This document shows positions 28,419 to 37,374 of a DNA stretch of 64,000 nucleotides, one piece after another. Below the pieces are notes generated by a model, which searched no databases, was not told the DNA's origin, and worked only from the letters and a program-made list of their open reading frames with translations. Both the position numbers and the translations under genes were made by a program. Within the stretch, counting starts at the first letter, position 1. Each line of letters begins with the position of its first letter. The stretch is from NCBI RefSeq assembly GCF_014656375.1, contig NZ_BNCH01000002.1, positions 186,001 to 250,000 of the forward strand, read 5' to 3'. Source of the DNA: Aliiroseovarius zhejiangensis. GTDB lineage: Bacteria > Pseudomonadota > Alphaproteobacteria > Rhodobacterales > Rhodobacteraceae.

Positions 28419-29387
28419 TCAGACCTTGATGTTCACCAGTGCCCGCATGACAAAGATGTTTGCCACAAGGAACCCCGCCACGATCAGGCAGGCGGGAATG
28501 AAATAGGGCGTGTCGCGCACCTTGTCATAATAGTTGGGCTGGATCAGGTTGATCATGACCAGCGCCAGGATCGGGAAGCCCGACAGGAAGTTGCCTGACC
28601 ACTTCGCCTCGGCGGTGATGGCGCGGACGCGGCGAAACAGCTTGAAGCGCGACCGGATCACCTTGGCCAGACCGTCCAGGATCTCGGCCAGGTTGCCGCC
28701 CGATGTTTGCTGGATGATCACGGCAACGGCCAGGAAGCGCATGTCCTGGTTGTCCAGACGCTCGGCCATGCTGGCCAAAGCCTCGCCCACATCGCGGCCA
28801 TAGGCGCTTTCATCTGCGATCAGGCCCATCTCGGTGCCCAGCGGATCGGGCACTTCCTTGGCAACGATCTGCACGGCGGACGAGAAGGGATGCCCCACCC
28901 GCAGGCTGCGCACCATCAGTTCAACCGCGTCAGGCAGTTGCTCTTCGATCATCGCGGTGCGTTTCTTGGCCTTGTTGTTGATCCAGATATAAACACCGCC
29001 CACCCCCATTACGACGGATATCCCGGCGCGCACCGGCAGCGACGCGGCGGTGGCGACCCCCAACCCGACAAAGGCGAACACCGTCAACAGGACCATGATC
29101 AGCACAAGCTGGGTGGGCGTAAAGGCAATCGCGGCTTTCTGTGCCTTGGTGGCCAGCAGCGAATAGAAGGGGATGCCCTGCGCCTTGACGTGCTGGCTCA
29201 TCTCCTTGCGCAGCTTTTCCAGAACCTCTTCGCGCGCGGCCCCTTTTTCCAGCATGTCCAACCGGCGATTGATGCGGTTGTTCAGGCTGATCGACTTGCC
29301 GAACACGGTCAGGTAAATGCCTTCGACCAGCAGAAGAACTGCCAGGAAGATCAGGCCGTAGAGGATTGGCTCGATGGAAATGGACAT
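28419..29387 (-). CDS. tadB: TadB, inner-membrane platform protein of the Tad pilus
   Basis: A 322-residue T2SSF-domain protein with an N-terminal membrane helix, two helices near residues 95-145, the F domain containing LPDAVELMVRSLRVGHPFSSA, and a C-terminal helix. It is paralogous to TadC. The gene lies two bases after the tadA/cpaF stop and is clearly co-transcribed with it. Confidence 0.94.
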   Translation of the reverse strand: MSISIEPILYGLIFLAVLLLVEGIYLTVFGKSISLNNRINRRLDMLEKGAAREEVLEKLRKEMSQHVKAQGIPFYSLLATKAQKAAIAFTPTQLVLIMVLLTVFAFVGLGVATAASLPVRAGISVVMGVGGVYIWINNKAKKRTAMIEEQLPDAVELMVRSLRVGHPFSSAVQIVAKEVPDPLGTEMGLIADESAYGRDVGEALASMAERLDNQDMRFLAVAVIIQQTSGGNLAEILDGLAKVIRSRFKLFRRVRAITAEAKWSGNFLSGFPILALVMINLIQPNYYDKVRDTPYFIPACLIVAGFLVANIFVMRALVNIKV

Positions 29388-29389
29388 TC

Positions 29390-30859
29390 TCAGTCGCTCC
29401 AGGGTTCATAGATGGATGCGGGCAGGTCATAGCCCCACTGGCGGAACCGGTCGGAATAGTGCGACCGCACGCCGGTGGCGTTGAAGCGACCGATGATCTT
29501 GCCATCGGGTGCAAGCCCCAGACGTTCATAGCGGAACACTTCCTGCATCGAGATCACGTCGCCTTCCATCCCGGTGATTTCGGTGATCGACACCATGCGG
29601 CGCGACCCGTCCTGCAGGCGGCTGGCCTGCACGATCAGGTTCACAGCCGACGCGATCTGGCTGCGCACGGCCTTGATCGGCATTTCGATCCCGGCCATGG
29701 CGATCATGTTTTCCAGACGTGACACCGCATCACGGGCCGAGTTGGCGTGGATTGTGGTCATCGACCCATCGTGACCGGTGTTCATGGCTTGCAACATGTC
29801 GATGACTTCCTCGCCGCGCGTCTCACCGACGATGATGCGGTCCGGACGCATCCGAAGGGCGTTTTTCAGACAGTCGCGCTGGCTGACCGCACCCTTGCCT
29901 TCGACATTGGCTGGGCGGCTTTCCATCCGGCCCACATGGGTCTGTTGCAGTTGAAGTTCTGCCGTATCCTCGATCGTCAGGATCCGTTCCGAGTTGTCGA
30001 TGAACGATGACAGCGCGTTCAGCGTGGTCGTCTTACCGGAACCTGTCCCGCCCGATACGATCACGTTCAGTCGTGTGGCAACGGCGGCTTGCAGATAGGC
30101 GGCCATCTCTTCGGAGAAGGCGCCGAAATTGACCAACTCGTCAATGCCCAACTTGTCCTTCTTGAATTTCCGGATCGACACCAGCGACCCGTCAACCGCA
30201 ATCGGAGGCACCATCGCGTTGAAGCGTGAGCCGTCGGCCAGACGGGCGTCGACATGCGGGTTTGATTCGTCCACACGGCGTCCCACGGCGGACACGATCT
30301 TGTCGATGATCCGCAGAAGGTGGCGCTCATCCTTGAAGGTCACATCGGTCAGTTGCAGTTTGCCCGCGCGTTCGACGAACACCTGCTGGGGGCCGTTGAC
30401 CAGAATATCGTTGACCGTGTCATCCTGCAAAAGCGGCTCAAGCGGGCCAAGACCCTTCACTTCGTCATACAGTTCCTGGTTCAGCAAAAGCCGTTCATCG
30501 CGGGTCAGAACGACATCGCGGGTGCTCAGAAATTCTGACGTAATATCAGTGATTTCCGCGCGCAGGTCTTTTTCGGCGGCGGTTTCCAATGCACCAAGGT
30601 TCAGGTTGTCCAGAAGCTCTTTGTGAAGCTCGGTCTTGATCTCGGACAACCGTTCCTTGCGCTTGCGTTCCTTGTCCGCCTGCGGCGCGCGGGCTTCCTG
30701 AACCGGGGCCTGCCGGCGCGAGACCGGAGGCCGGGCCGCGGCTGCCCCATTGGGGGCGGGGTTGGCTTTCGGCGCGGCGTCTGCCCGCCCGCCGTCGACG
30801 GCTTTCAGGTCGGGTGTCCCCGTGGCCGGTTTCGTGGGCTTTTTATAGCGGGAAAACAT
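29390..30859 (-). CDS. tadA: TadA/CpaF, ATPase of the Tad pilus
   Basis: A 489-residue secretion ATPase of the GspE/VirB11 superfamily. A Pro/Ala-rich, basic N-terminal tail (about 70 residues) precedes the helical N domain. The core has [15 protein letters not shown] (Walker A, about residue 269), an Asp box, [19 protein letters not shown] and the HANS segment. It powers Flp polymerisation and retraction. The gene follows cpaE by 13 bases. Confidence 0.95.
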   Translation of the reverse strand: MFSRYKKPTKPATGTPDLKAVDGGRADAAPKANPAPNGAAAARPPVSRRQAPVQEARAPQADKERKRKERLSEIKTELHKELLDNLNLGALETAAEKDLRAEITDITSEFLSTRDVVLTRDERLLLNQELYDEVKGLGPLEPLLQDDTVNDILVNGPQQVFVERAGKLQLTDVTFKDERHLLRIIDKIVSAVGRRVDESNPHVDARLADGSRFNAMVPPIAVDGSLVSIRKFKKDKLGIDELVNFGAFSEEMAAYLQAAVATRLNVIVSGGTGSGKTTTLNALSSFIDNSERILTIEDTAELQLQQTHVGRMESRPANVEGKGAVSQRDCLKNALRMRPDRIIVGETRGEEVIDMLQAMNTGHDGSMTTIHANSARDAVSRLENMIAMAGIEMPIKAVRSQIASAVNLIVQASRLQDGSRRMVSITEITGMEGDVISMQEVFRYERLGLAPDGKIIGRFNATGVRSHYSDRFRQWGYDLPASIYEPWSD

Positions 30860-30872
30860 GGCGCCTCCTGGG

Positions 30873-32147
30873 TCAGTTGGCCGTGGCTTCAGCCTGGTTC
30901 AGATCGTGAACCGACTGCGCCAGTTTCTGGATTTCCTTGCGCAACGGGTTCTTGTGTGCCCCGGTGGCCAGGGGGATGCCGTGATCGCAGGATTGCGTGA
31001 CAGGCTTGCCCCCATCCGGAAGGTGCAGCTCGATCGAGATATCAAGGCTTTCGGCCAGCCGTTTGACGCGCGACTTGCCCGACATATCCGTGAATTTCGG
31101 CGCCCGGTTCAGCACATAGCGCAGTTTTTCCACCGGCAGTTCCTCGGATTTCAGGGCCTTGATCATGCGCAGCGTGTTCTGGGCCGAGCGCAGGTCAAGT
31201 TCGAGCGTCGCAAAATAGACATGCGCCGCATGCAGGACCGTTTCGGTCCATTGCGCGACGGTGTTGGGCATGTCGATCACGACATAGTCGAAATTGCTGC
31301 GGGCCATTTCGATGATCCGCTGGATGTCCTCGGCACTGACGATGTCCAGGGGCAGCATGTCGGGCGGCGCGGTCAGCACCTGCATTTCGTCGTCGAAACT
31401 GACAAGGGCCTGCGCGAAAATCTCGTGATCCATGACCTCGGTGTCGGAGAGCAGCTCATAGACCGCGTCGCGGCGCGGCAGGTCCAGATAGGTGGCCACC
31501 GACCCGAACTGAAGTCCGAAATCCAGCAAGCAGACACGTGGCGGGGTTTTTCCCGCCTTCTTGTCTTTTTTCGAGCGGTCCATCTGGCTCAGTTCCCAGG
31601 CCAGGTTCACCGCAAGCGTGGTCGCGCCGGTGCCACCGGCCAGCCCTTGAACGACCAGGATGACCGCCTCGTGCCCGCCGTCAGCCTTCAGTTGAGGCGA
31701 CTGGTTTGCGGGGTCAAGGCGGACCGGAGCTTCCGGTTCAGGGGCGCGCAACCGTTCAATGGCGTCGTGCAACGCACCTTCGGGAAGCGGGTAGGGGACG
31801 AACTCTTCAGCGCCCATTTTCAGAAGCTGGTGCAGCGCGATCGGGCTGACCTCTTCCGCGATCACGATGACTTTGATGCCCTTTTCGCCGGCGGCACGGA
31901 TGACACTGGCCACTTTTGACAGATCGGCCTCGTCCTGATCGTCCATCGCGATCGCGACAAACTCCAGCGCATCGGCATCCGGTTGGGCAAAAAACGCCAA
32001 CGCGTCTTCAAGCGACAGGTCGCCCCATGCCTCGCCGAGCTCAGCTTCCATATCTTCGATCAGAAGATCGAAGTTCTGTACGTCCCGCGCGATCGTGCAA
32101 GCAACGATCGGTTCCGGATCGGCGTGTAGCGCAACACTGCTACTCAT
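30873..32147 (-). CDS. cpaE: CpaE/TadZ, pilus localisation ATPase
   Basis: A 424-residue protein with an N-terminal receiver-like domain (about residues 10-140) and a C-terminal ParA/MinD-type domain. The P-loop is atypical: QGLAGGTGATTLAVNLA, with alanine and threonine where the usual GKT lysine stands, as known for some TadZ/CpaE proteins. It directs the pilus machine to the pole. ATG 32147 (MSSSVALHAD) is preferred over an upstream ATG at 32192. This gene begins the second minus-strand pilus transcript after a 414-bp gap. Confidence 0.92.
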   Translation of the reverse strand: MSSSVALHADPEPIVACTIARDVQNFDLLIEDMEAELGEAWGDLSLEDALAFFAQPDADALEFVAIAMDDQDEADLSKVASVIRAAGEKGIKVIVIAEEVSPIALHQLLKMGAEEFVPYPLPEGALHDAIERLRAPEPEAPVRLDPANQSPQLKADGGHEAVILVVQGLAGGTGATTLAVNLAWELSQMDRSKKDKKAGKTPPRVCLLDFGLQFGSVATYLDLPRRDAVYELLSDTEVMDHEIFAQALVSFDDEMQVLTAPPDMLPLDIVSAEDIQRIIEMARSNFDYVVIDMPNTVAQWTETVLHAAHVYFATLELDLRSAQNTLRMIKALKSEELPVEKLRYVLNRAPKFTDMSGKSRVKRLAESLDISIELHLPDGGKPVTQSCDHGIPLATGAHKNPLRKEIQKLAQSVHDLNQAEATAN

Positions 32148-32520
32148 CGTAAAATCCCTCCTGTTAGAGCCCGCTCCCAGGCATTCTGCCATCGGTCCTT
32201 TGCCCGCAAAGGCGTGCGTGAGTCGAAAATTGCACGCGGACTGCTCCCAATGGACAAGAAATGCCAGTCAATCTGGGCAACATTGCGGCTGAAACCGCCA
32301 AATTATTCGTTCATTTGGGACGATCACCGGGGAAATGATGGATCTGTTTCCCAGTGAAGAACGGCAGAACTCTTCACCCTTAACGGGAAATCGCATCTCG
32401 ATTCCGTAGGGAAATCTCATGAAATGAAGAGGTTCACGGCAAGAGCTGCCCTGTAGCGTCCCTGTGTACTGGCTCGAATTGCGGCAACAATGTGGCGGGC
32501 CGGGGTGGGTCACATGAAAA
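32148..32520. promoter_or_regulatory. Upstream region of cpaE with repeated motifs
   Basis: This AT-richer stretch has no convincing gene. It contains a 7-bp inverted repeat GTGAAGA/TCTTCAC (32354-32360 and 32371-32377), a direct repeat GGGAAATC-N-CAT at 32385 and 32409, and a related GGGGAAATGATGG near 32329. It probably holds the cpaE-cpaF-tadBCD promoter and its operators. Confidence 0.4.
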
Positions 32521-32545
32521 AAAGGCGCGACCTTGTCGCGCCTTT
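32521..32545 (-). terminator. Rho-independent terminator after the ompA-like gene
   Basis: AAAGGCGCGAC and GTCGCGCCTTT form an 11-bp stem with a 3-base loop; seven T follow on the minus strand. It ends the cpaB-cpaC-ompA transcript before cpaE. Confidence 0.9.
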
Positions 32546-32561
32546 ATTCTGTTGGTCCTGA

Positions 32562-33239
32562 TCAACCGCCGCCACCGACTGAGCCCGCGGTCCCTGCCGA
32601 GATGATGGGGGGCGGCACGGCGCTGCGGATGTACTCGCGATAGATGACTTCTGCATATTTGCCATCCAGCACGGTGGGCTTGCGGCCGCCCACGAACCCG
32701 GTGACTTCGGTCACGGTACGACGGTTGCGCATCTCGGGCGCGCGCGTCACGACGATCGGGCGGGTCTCGCCATAGCTGACCACCGCCTCAAGCCGTGACC
32801 GGCTGATACCGCTGGCGACCAGATAGTTCACGACCGCATGGGCGCGGCGCAGCCCGAGCCGCTGGTTATACGCGTGCGAGCCGACCAGGTCGGTGTGACC
32901 ATAGACGCGGAAGCGCAGTTCGGGGAACTGGGCGATCCAGTGGGCCTGCTGGCTGAGGATGGCGCGCGCCGTGTCGTCCAGCGCGTAGCTGTTGAAGGCG
33001 AAATTCACCGTGTCCTGCGATTCCTGATTAAACCGGTTTGCCATGGCAACGGCCGGGTTGATCTGACCGGTCTGGACCCCGGTGTTATAGGCGGTGGGTT
33101 GCCCCAGCCCGCCCTCGTCAATCTGCGATCCTGCCTCAAAGAACCAGGATTTCGACGCCACATCCGCCCCTGAACATGCCGTCAGAATGGCAATCGCCGA
33201 GGTGGCCGCGAGCACTGGTTTGATACGTTTCATCGGCAT
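32562..33239 (-). CDS. OmpA-family lipoprotein of the Tad locus
   Basis: A 225-residue lipoprotein with lipobox LTAC (cysteine at residue 22). The C-terminal half is an OmpA-like peptidoglycan-binding domain: FRVYGHTDLVGSHAYNQRLGLRRAHAV and RRTVTEV. The protein ends in a glycine-rich tail. OmpA-like proteins are frequent between cpaC and cpaE in alphaproteobacterial tad loci and may fix the secretin to peptidoglycan. GGAGGA, partly inside the end of cpaC, precedes ATG 33239; an ATG two codons later is possible. Confidence 0.88.
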   Translation of the reverse strand: MPMKRIKPVLAATSAIAILTACSGADVASKSWFFEAGSQIDEGGLGQPTAYNTGVQTGQINPAVAMANRFNQESQDTVNFAFNSYALDDTARAILSQQAHWIAQFPELRFRVYGHTDLVGSHAYNQRLGLRRAHAVVNYLVASGISRSRLEAVVSYGETRPIVVTRAPEMRNRRTVTEVTGFVGGRKPTVLDGKYAEVIYREYIRSAVPPPIISAGTAGSVGGGG

Positions 33240-33240
33240 C

Positions 33241-34647
33241 TCAGTCCTCCATCACATAGCCATAGGACCCGGAAAAGTCCTGTTGCGCCACTTCGCCTGC
33301 CGCCCCGGATTTGGGCCGGTTCTTGGCGGTCGTATTGCCGAACAGGAACAGATCCTGCTCGGATGGCGGGCGGATCCGATCGGTCGGTACGGCCAGCGCC
33401 TCGCCGCGTGTCGGAGTGACAAGATGCGCGGTCACGATGATCACCAGCTCCGATTGCGACCGCTGGTATTCGGTTGACCGGAACAGCGCGCCCAGAACCG
33501 GGATGTCGCCCAGCCATGGCACGGCGCCGATATTGTCCTGGAAATCATCCTCGATCAGACCGGCAATTGCGAAGCTCTCGCCGTCCCGCATTTCGACCGT
33601 GGTCGAGGTTTCGCGGCGGCGGAAGGCATTGATGCTGAAGCCGCCATTGTTATAGCTGACGGATTCGTCCAGCCCCGACACGGCCGCGTTCAGTTGCAGG
33701 TTGATCACGTCATCGGCAAGCACCGTGGGCGTGAAGGTCAGTTCGACACCAAACGGCTTATAGGTCACGGCGATCTCGTTGTCACCATTGGACACGGGCA
33801 GGGGATATTCGCCACCGGCCAGGAACGAGGCTTCCTGCCCGGACAAGGCCGTCAGGTTCGGTTCAGCCAAAGTGCGCACAACGCCCTTGGTTTCAAGGGC
33901 TTCCAGCAAGACTGCCATCTGCAGCCCACCAACATTGAAACCGATCTTCGTGGCGCCTTGCGACCCCGGCGAGACATTATATGGTCCGTTGATGGAGTTG
34001 CCGCCGGTCAGAAACGTGCCCGTTTCACCGATGGTGTTGTCCGTGAAGGGATTGCCGAAGGCCAGCGAGCCGGACAGCGATTTGCTGACCGAGCGACCCA
34101 TTTCGGCGAACCGCACCTTCAGCATGACTTGCTGCGTGCCACCGACCGTCATCAGGTTCGACACCCGATCGGGCGCGTAGCGTTGGGCCAGGTCAAGCGC
34201 GCGATCAAGTCGCTGGATCGAGCTGACCATGCCGGACAGGACGATCCCGTCATTGGCGGTCCGCACTTCGATTTGCTCACCGGGCAGGATCTGGCGCAGG
34301 CGTTCCTTGAACTCTGCGATATCCGGTGCGACATGCACATCGACATTGGTGATAAGTTTGCCATCAGCCCCCAGAAGCGTCAAAGTGGTGCGCCCCGGTG
34401 TCTTGCCCAGCACATAAATGGTGCGGTCCGACAGGGTCGAAATATCCGCGATGCCGGGATTGGCGATGGAAAGTTCGGCGAAGGGGGCGTCGCTTTCGAC
34501 GACCACAGCCCGATTCATGGGAACTTTAAGCGCGCCGGATGGGGCGCCGCTCATGACGCGCAGCGTTTCGCCCGACGATGCTGTCGGTACGCCGACCCCG
34601 AGCGTCAGACCCAATAGGGCTGCCTTGATAAAATGATCAACTTTCAT
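33241..34647 (-). CDS. cpaC: CpaC/RcpA, outer-membrane secretin of the Tad pilus
   Basis: A 468-residue secretin. A signal peptide (about 1-25) precedes a pilus-assembly N domain (MNRAVVVESDAPFAELSIANPGIADI), a BON-like region, and the secretin domain with VRTLAEPNLTALSGQEASFLAGGE (about residue 265) and VPWLGDIPVLGALFRS near the end. It forms the outer-membrane pore. ATG 34647 is chosen; the frame is open 47 codons upstream without a family match. The ompA-like gene follows after one base. Confidence 0.95.
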   Translation of the reverse strand: MKVDHFIKAALLGLTLGVGVPTASSGETLRVMSGAPSGALKVPMNRAVVVESDAPFAELSIANPGIADISTLSDRTIYVLGKTPGRTTLTLLGADGKLITNVDVHVAPDIAEFKERLRQILPGEQIEVRTANDGIVLSGMVSSIQRLDRALDLAQRYAPDRVSNLMTVGGTQQVMLKVRFAEMGRSVSKSLSGSLAFGNPFTDNTIGETGTFLTGGNSINGPYNVSPGSQGATKIGFNVGGLQMAVLLEALETKGVVRTLAEPNLTALSGQEASFLAGGEYPLPVSNGDNEIAVTYKPFGVELTFTPTVLADDVINLQLNAAVSGLDESVSYNNGGFSINAFRRRETSTTVEMRDGESFAIAGLIEDDFQDNIGAVPWLGDIPVLGALFRSTEYQRSQSELVIIVTAHLVTPTRGEALAVPTDRIRPPSEQDLFLFGNTTAKNRPKSGAAGEVAQQDFSGSYGYVMED

Positions 34648-34815
34648 GTGATCCTGCCTCTCTGACCACGTGTGGATAGCGTGGGTGTTGCCCACTTGAC
34701 TGCTCCGGGTCTTTTGCCCGATTTGATGGGTCTTGAGACCCGATTGCGTGGCAGACTGCGGCAGAAATCGAATTAATGCAAGAATCAATAGGTTGCTTGG
34801 GTAGCTTCATGTGGA

Positions 34816-34846
34816 CATGTCGCAACAGTTCAACTGCTGCGACATG
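34816..34846. repeat. 31-bp near-perfect palindrome between cpaB and cpaC
   Basis: CATGTCGCAACAGTT and AACTGCTGCGACATG form 15-bp arms with one mismatch around a single C. It is in the 249-bp gap downstream of cpaB. No T run follows on the minus strand, so an operator or RNA-stability hairpin is as likely as a terminator. Confidence 0.55.
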
Positions 34847-34896
34847 GCCTTGGCGGTGTCAGTTTGCCCTGAAATCGCGCTAAAATCTGATCGGGA

Positions 34897-35733
34897 TCAC
34901 TCGGGGCAGGTGATCTTGGTCTCGATGATCTCGCCGCCGCGACGGGTGCGGACGGTGCAGACTTCTTCCTGCACACCAACGACTTCGCCCATGATTTCAC
35001 CCTGTCCCACCTCGACCTTCGAGGTGACGGTTTCGTCCTGCGTGCCCACAAGCGCCAGAGACAGGCGTCCGCTGGACTGGGCCTGGGCCAGGGCGGCCAC
35101 CTGGCGGGGGGTCACTTCGACGGTGATGGTGCGCGCGATCGTCGGCCCGGTGCGGTCGGTGTCGGCGATCTGGTCGACCGCGATGATATGCACATTCGCC
35201 AGGATCAGCTTGGTGACGGCCTGGCCATCACCAAGTTCATCAAAGCCGCGCCCGGTCCAGTAGACGTCGATCCGGTCTTCAGGCCGCAGAAAGCCGGACA
35301 CGCCCGAGCTGACATCGACATTGATGGCATAGGCGCGCATTCCCGTTGCCAGGCGCGAGGACACACCGGCATCCGCGCCGGGTTTTGTCACCTTGACCTG
35401 AAGCAGGGCTTCGTCCTTTTCCATGGCGCGCAGGACGGTGCGGAATTTCTTTTCCCCATCCGGGAACACGTCTTCAATCTTGGAAAATGTGCCTGCGGGA
35501 ATGGCATTCTCCGGCCACTTCACCGACCGGATGTCGTCGGCTGTCATTTGTTCGCCATAGCGCAGCGGGCGGTTCACGACGAACACATCAACCGTGGGAA
35601 CAATGGCTGCGCGTGCTGCGCGTTCGGCTTCAAGCTGGGCCTGGTAGCCGCCAATATAATCCTTGGCCATGTACACTGCGAACCCGGCCAGGCCGACGCC
35701 AACGATCAGGACCAGTCCAAAGAGCAAACGCAT
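34897..35733 (-). CDS. cpaB: CpaB/RcpC, Flp pilus assembly protein
   Basis: A 278-residue periplasmic protein anchored by an N-terminal helix (residues 3-22). It has an SAF-type domain with FVVNRPLRYGEQMTADDI (about residues 51-68) and a C-terminal RcpC/CpaB domain with VSSGVSGFLRPEDRIDVYW. It associates with the secretin and peptidoglycan. A gap of 252 bp, containing a terminator, separates it from flp. Confidence 0.93.
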   Translation of the reverse strand: MRLLFGLVLIVGVGLAGFAVYMAKDYIGGYQAQLEAERAARAAIVPTVDVFVVNRPLRYGEQMTADDIRSVKWPENAIPAGTFSKIEDVFPDGEKKFRTVLRAMEKDEALLQVKVTKPGADAGVSSRLATGMRAYAINVDVSSGVSGFLRPEDRIDVYWTGRGFDELGDGQAVTKLILANVHIIAVDQIADTDRTGPTIARTITVEVTPRQVAALAQAQSSGRLSLALVGTQDETVTSKVEVGQGEIMGEVVGVQEEVCTVRTRRGGEIIETKITCPE

Positions 35734-35915
35734 TTAAGTTCCTTTCCCACAACAGGACGCCAGAGGCATCACACACCAACTCCCTCATCTACATGTCAAT
35801 GTGAATTGAGGCAATTTGAAGTATAAAGCGTGAATTTAGGGTGAACTTCACAGGAAACGTCAACAATTTCCAGTCCCGATTGTTCAGCACGCTTCTGTGG
35901 TGCAGCCTGAAAACC

Positions 35916-35942
35916 GAAAACCGCGTCGGGGACGCGGTTTTC
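35916..35942 (-). terminator. Rho-independent terminator after flp
   Basis: A perfect 12-bp stem, GAAAACCGCGTC with GACGCGGTTTTC, and a 3-base loop lie 43 bases downstream of the pilin gene. It explains how abundant pilin transcript can be uncoupled from cpaB. Placed symmetrically, it could act on both strands. Confidence 0.8.
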
Positions 35943-35985
35943 ATTCTTGTCATTGCCAGATGATCCGGCAGGCGCATAGGACCTA

Positions 35986-36183
35986 TTAGTTGGTGTAGGT
36001 CGGGACCGACATGTTGCTCAGCGAGCTCGAGATCTTGCCGGCCAGCGACTTGGTGCCGCCCGAAACCGAGGTCAGAACTGCAATGCCGAGGCCCACGATG
36101 GCGGCGGTCAGCACAACCCAGTCCACGGTGACAGCACCGTCTTCGTCGGCTTGGAAGGTCTTGATCAGGTCAAAAAGTTTCAT
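35986..36183 (-). CDS. flp: Flp-family type IVb pilin
   Basis: A 65-residue prepilin. The leader MKLFDLIKTFQADEDG is followed by the expected cleavage after glycine 16 and the hydrophobic stretch AVTVDWVVLTAAIVGLGIAV, where E5 of most type IV pilins is replaced by D at mature position 5. The C-terminal tail is rich in Ser, Thr and Asn (SSSLSNMSVPTYTN), which could accept sugars. GGAGCG precedes the ATG. It is the major subunit of the pilus built by the downstream genes. Confidence 0.93.
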   Translation of the reverse strand: MKLFDLIKTFQADEDGAVTVDWVVLTAAIVGLGIAVLTSVSGGTKSLAGKISSSLSNMSVPTYTN

Positions 36184-36335
36184 TTTATCGCTCCATTACT
36201 TACTTGGTTTGTCGTGTTCAACTTTACTACTTCACCTTGGCGCCTGAACCTTGCTGTCCTCTGCGCTGCTTGGCATGACCCTAATTAGCCCCCTGATTGG
36301 GGCGAGAGTTGGGCAGGTTTCGTACCTTTTCTGGT

Positions 36336-36350
36336 TTAACCATTTTTTAA
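36336..36350. promoter_or_regulatory. CtrA-type box upstream of flp and the lytic transglycosylase
   Basis: TTAA-N7-TTAA is present exactly (TTAACCATTTTTTAA), with another TTAA at 36363. This is the known CtrA full-site consensus. It lies about 155 bp upstream of flp and 170 bp upstream of the divergent transglycosylase gene, inside a 336-bp gap that also holds a GCCCC/GGGGC hairpin (36288-36303). Confidence 0.55.
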
Positions 36351-36519
36351 GGATTTGATCGGTTAACTGTCTGAATATGCGTGAAAATAAAATTGATAAA
36401 ATTCTTGCATCTGTGGTTTTCCTGCGCGGAATGGCGCAAATCTTGTGAACAATATCAGGTAAATCTGGCCCTGACAGGCGAAATCTGCAACAAACAGGAA
36501 AACAATTCGAGGCAGAGCA

Positions 36520-37374
36520 GTGAACCGCAAAATGCGGCGCTTCGTGAACATAAGCATATTCCTGATCCTTGCGATGGGGGTCCAGGCGCAGGCCGACACG
36601 CAGCCCGCGCCCTTTCCCGACTTTACCTTCAAGCGCGTGTCGGTGCCCCAGGCCGGGGCAAAACGTCTGACCATCCAGATCGACCCCGCCGCCCAAGCGG
36701 CCGCCCTGGCGCCCAGGACACCAGCGTCCAAGACCCCTTCGCCCGATCACATCGAAGAGGTGGCGGCAGGCGTCCCGACACCTCAGCCGACAGAATGGGA
36801 CTGGTTCTGGACCACCGTGTCGCCGCGGCTGGACAAGGCCGGCCCCGGCAATGTGCGCACCGCTCTTGATCTGCTGGAAACACAAGAGGGCATGGCGCAA
36901 CCCCGCTTGCAACACCTGCAAACCATCGCCCGTGCACATGGCAGCGACATCCTGAACGCCACGATCGGCACGCCGGTCTCGCCTGCCTTGGTGCTGGCCC
37001 TGATCTCGGTGGAAAGCGGCGGGCGCGTGGATGTGGAAAGCCATGCAGGCGCACAGGGGCTGATGCAGTTGATCCCCGACACCGCCGCCCGGTTTGGTGT
37101 CGAGGACAGCACCAACCCCACTCAGAACATCAAGGGGGGCGTTGCTTATCTGAACTGGCTGATAAATCACTTCGACGGTGATCCGATCCTCGCCCTTGCT
37201 GGTTACAATGCGGGCGAGAACGCGGTGAAAGACAATGGCGGTGTGCCCCCCTATGCCGAAACCCGCGCCTATGTGCCCAAGGTATTGGCTGCATGGAAGG
37301 TGGCGCGCGGGCTGTGCCTGACCCCGCCCGAGCTTTTGTCGGATGGATGTGTGTTTGCGGTGAATGGATCGTGA
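36520..37374 (+). CDS. Lytic transglycosylase (SLT domain)
   Basis: A 284-residue exported protein. A signal peptide ends near residue 26 (QAQA-D). The SLT domain covers about residues 150-265: ALISVESGG with the catalytic glutamate, HAGAQGLMQLIPDTAARFGV and LAGYNAGENAV. It cleaves glycan strands and may open the wall for the adjacent pilus. GTG 36520 has GAGG seven bases upstream; ATG 36532 is a possible alternative. Its end overlaps the next gene by 11 bases. Confidence 0.9.
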   Translation: MNRKMRRFVNISIFLILAMGVQAQADTQPAPFPDFTFKRVSVPQAGAKRLTIQIDPAAQAAALAPRTPASKTPSPDHIEEVAAGVPTPQPTEWDWFWTTVSPRLDKAGPGNVRTALDLLETQEGMAQPRLQHLQTIARAHGSDILNATIGTPVSPALVLALISVESGGRVDVESHAGAQGLMQLIPDTAARFGVEDSTNPTQNIKGGVAYLNWLINHFDGDPILALAGYNAGENAVKDNGGVPPYAETRAYVPKVLAAWKVARGLCLTPPELLSDGCVFAVNGS

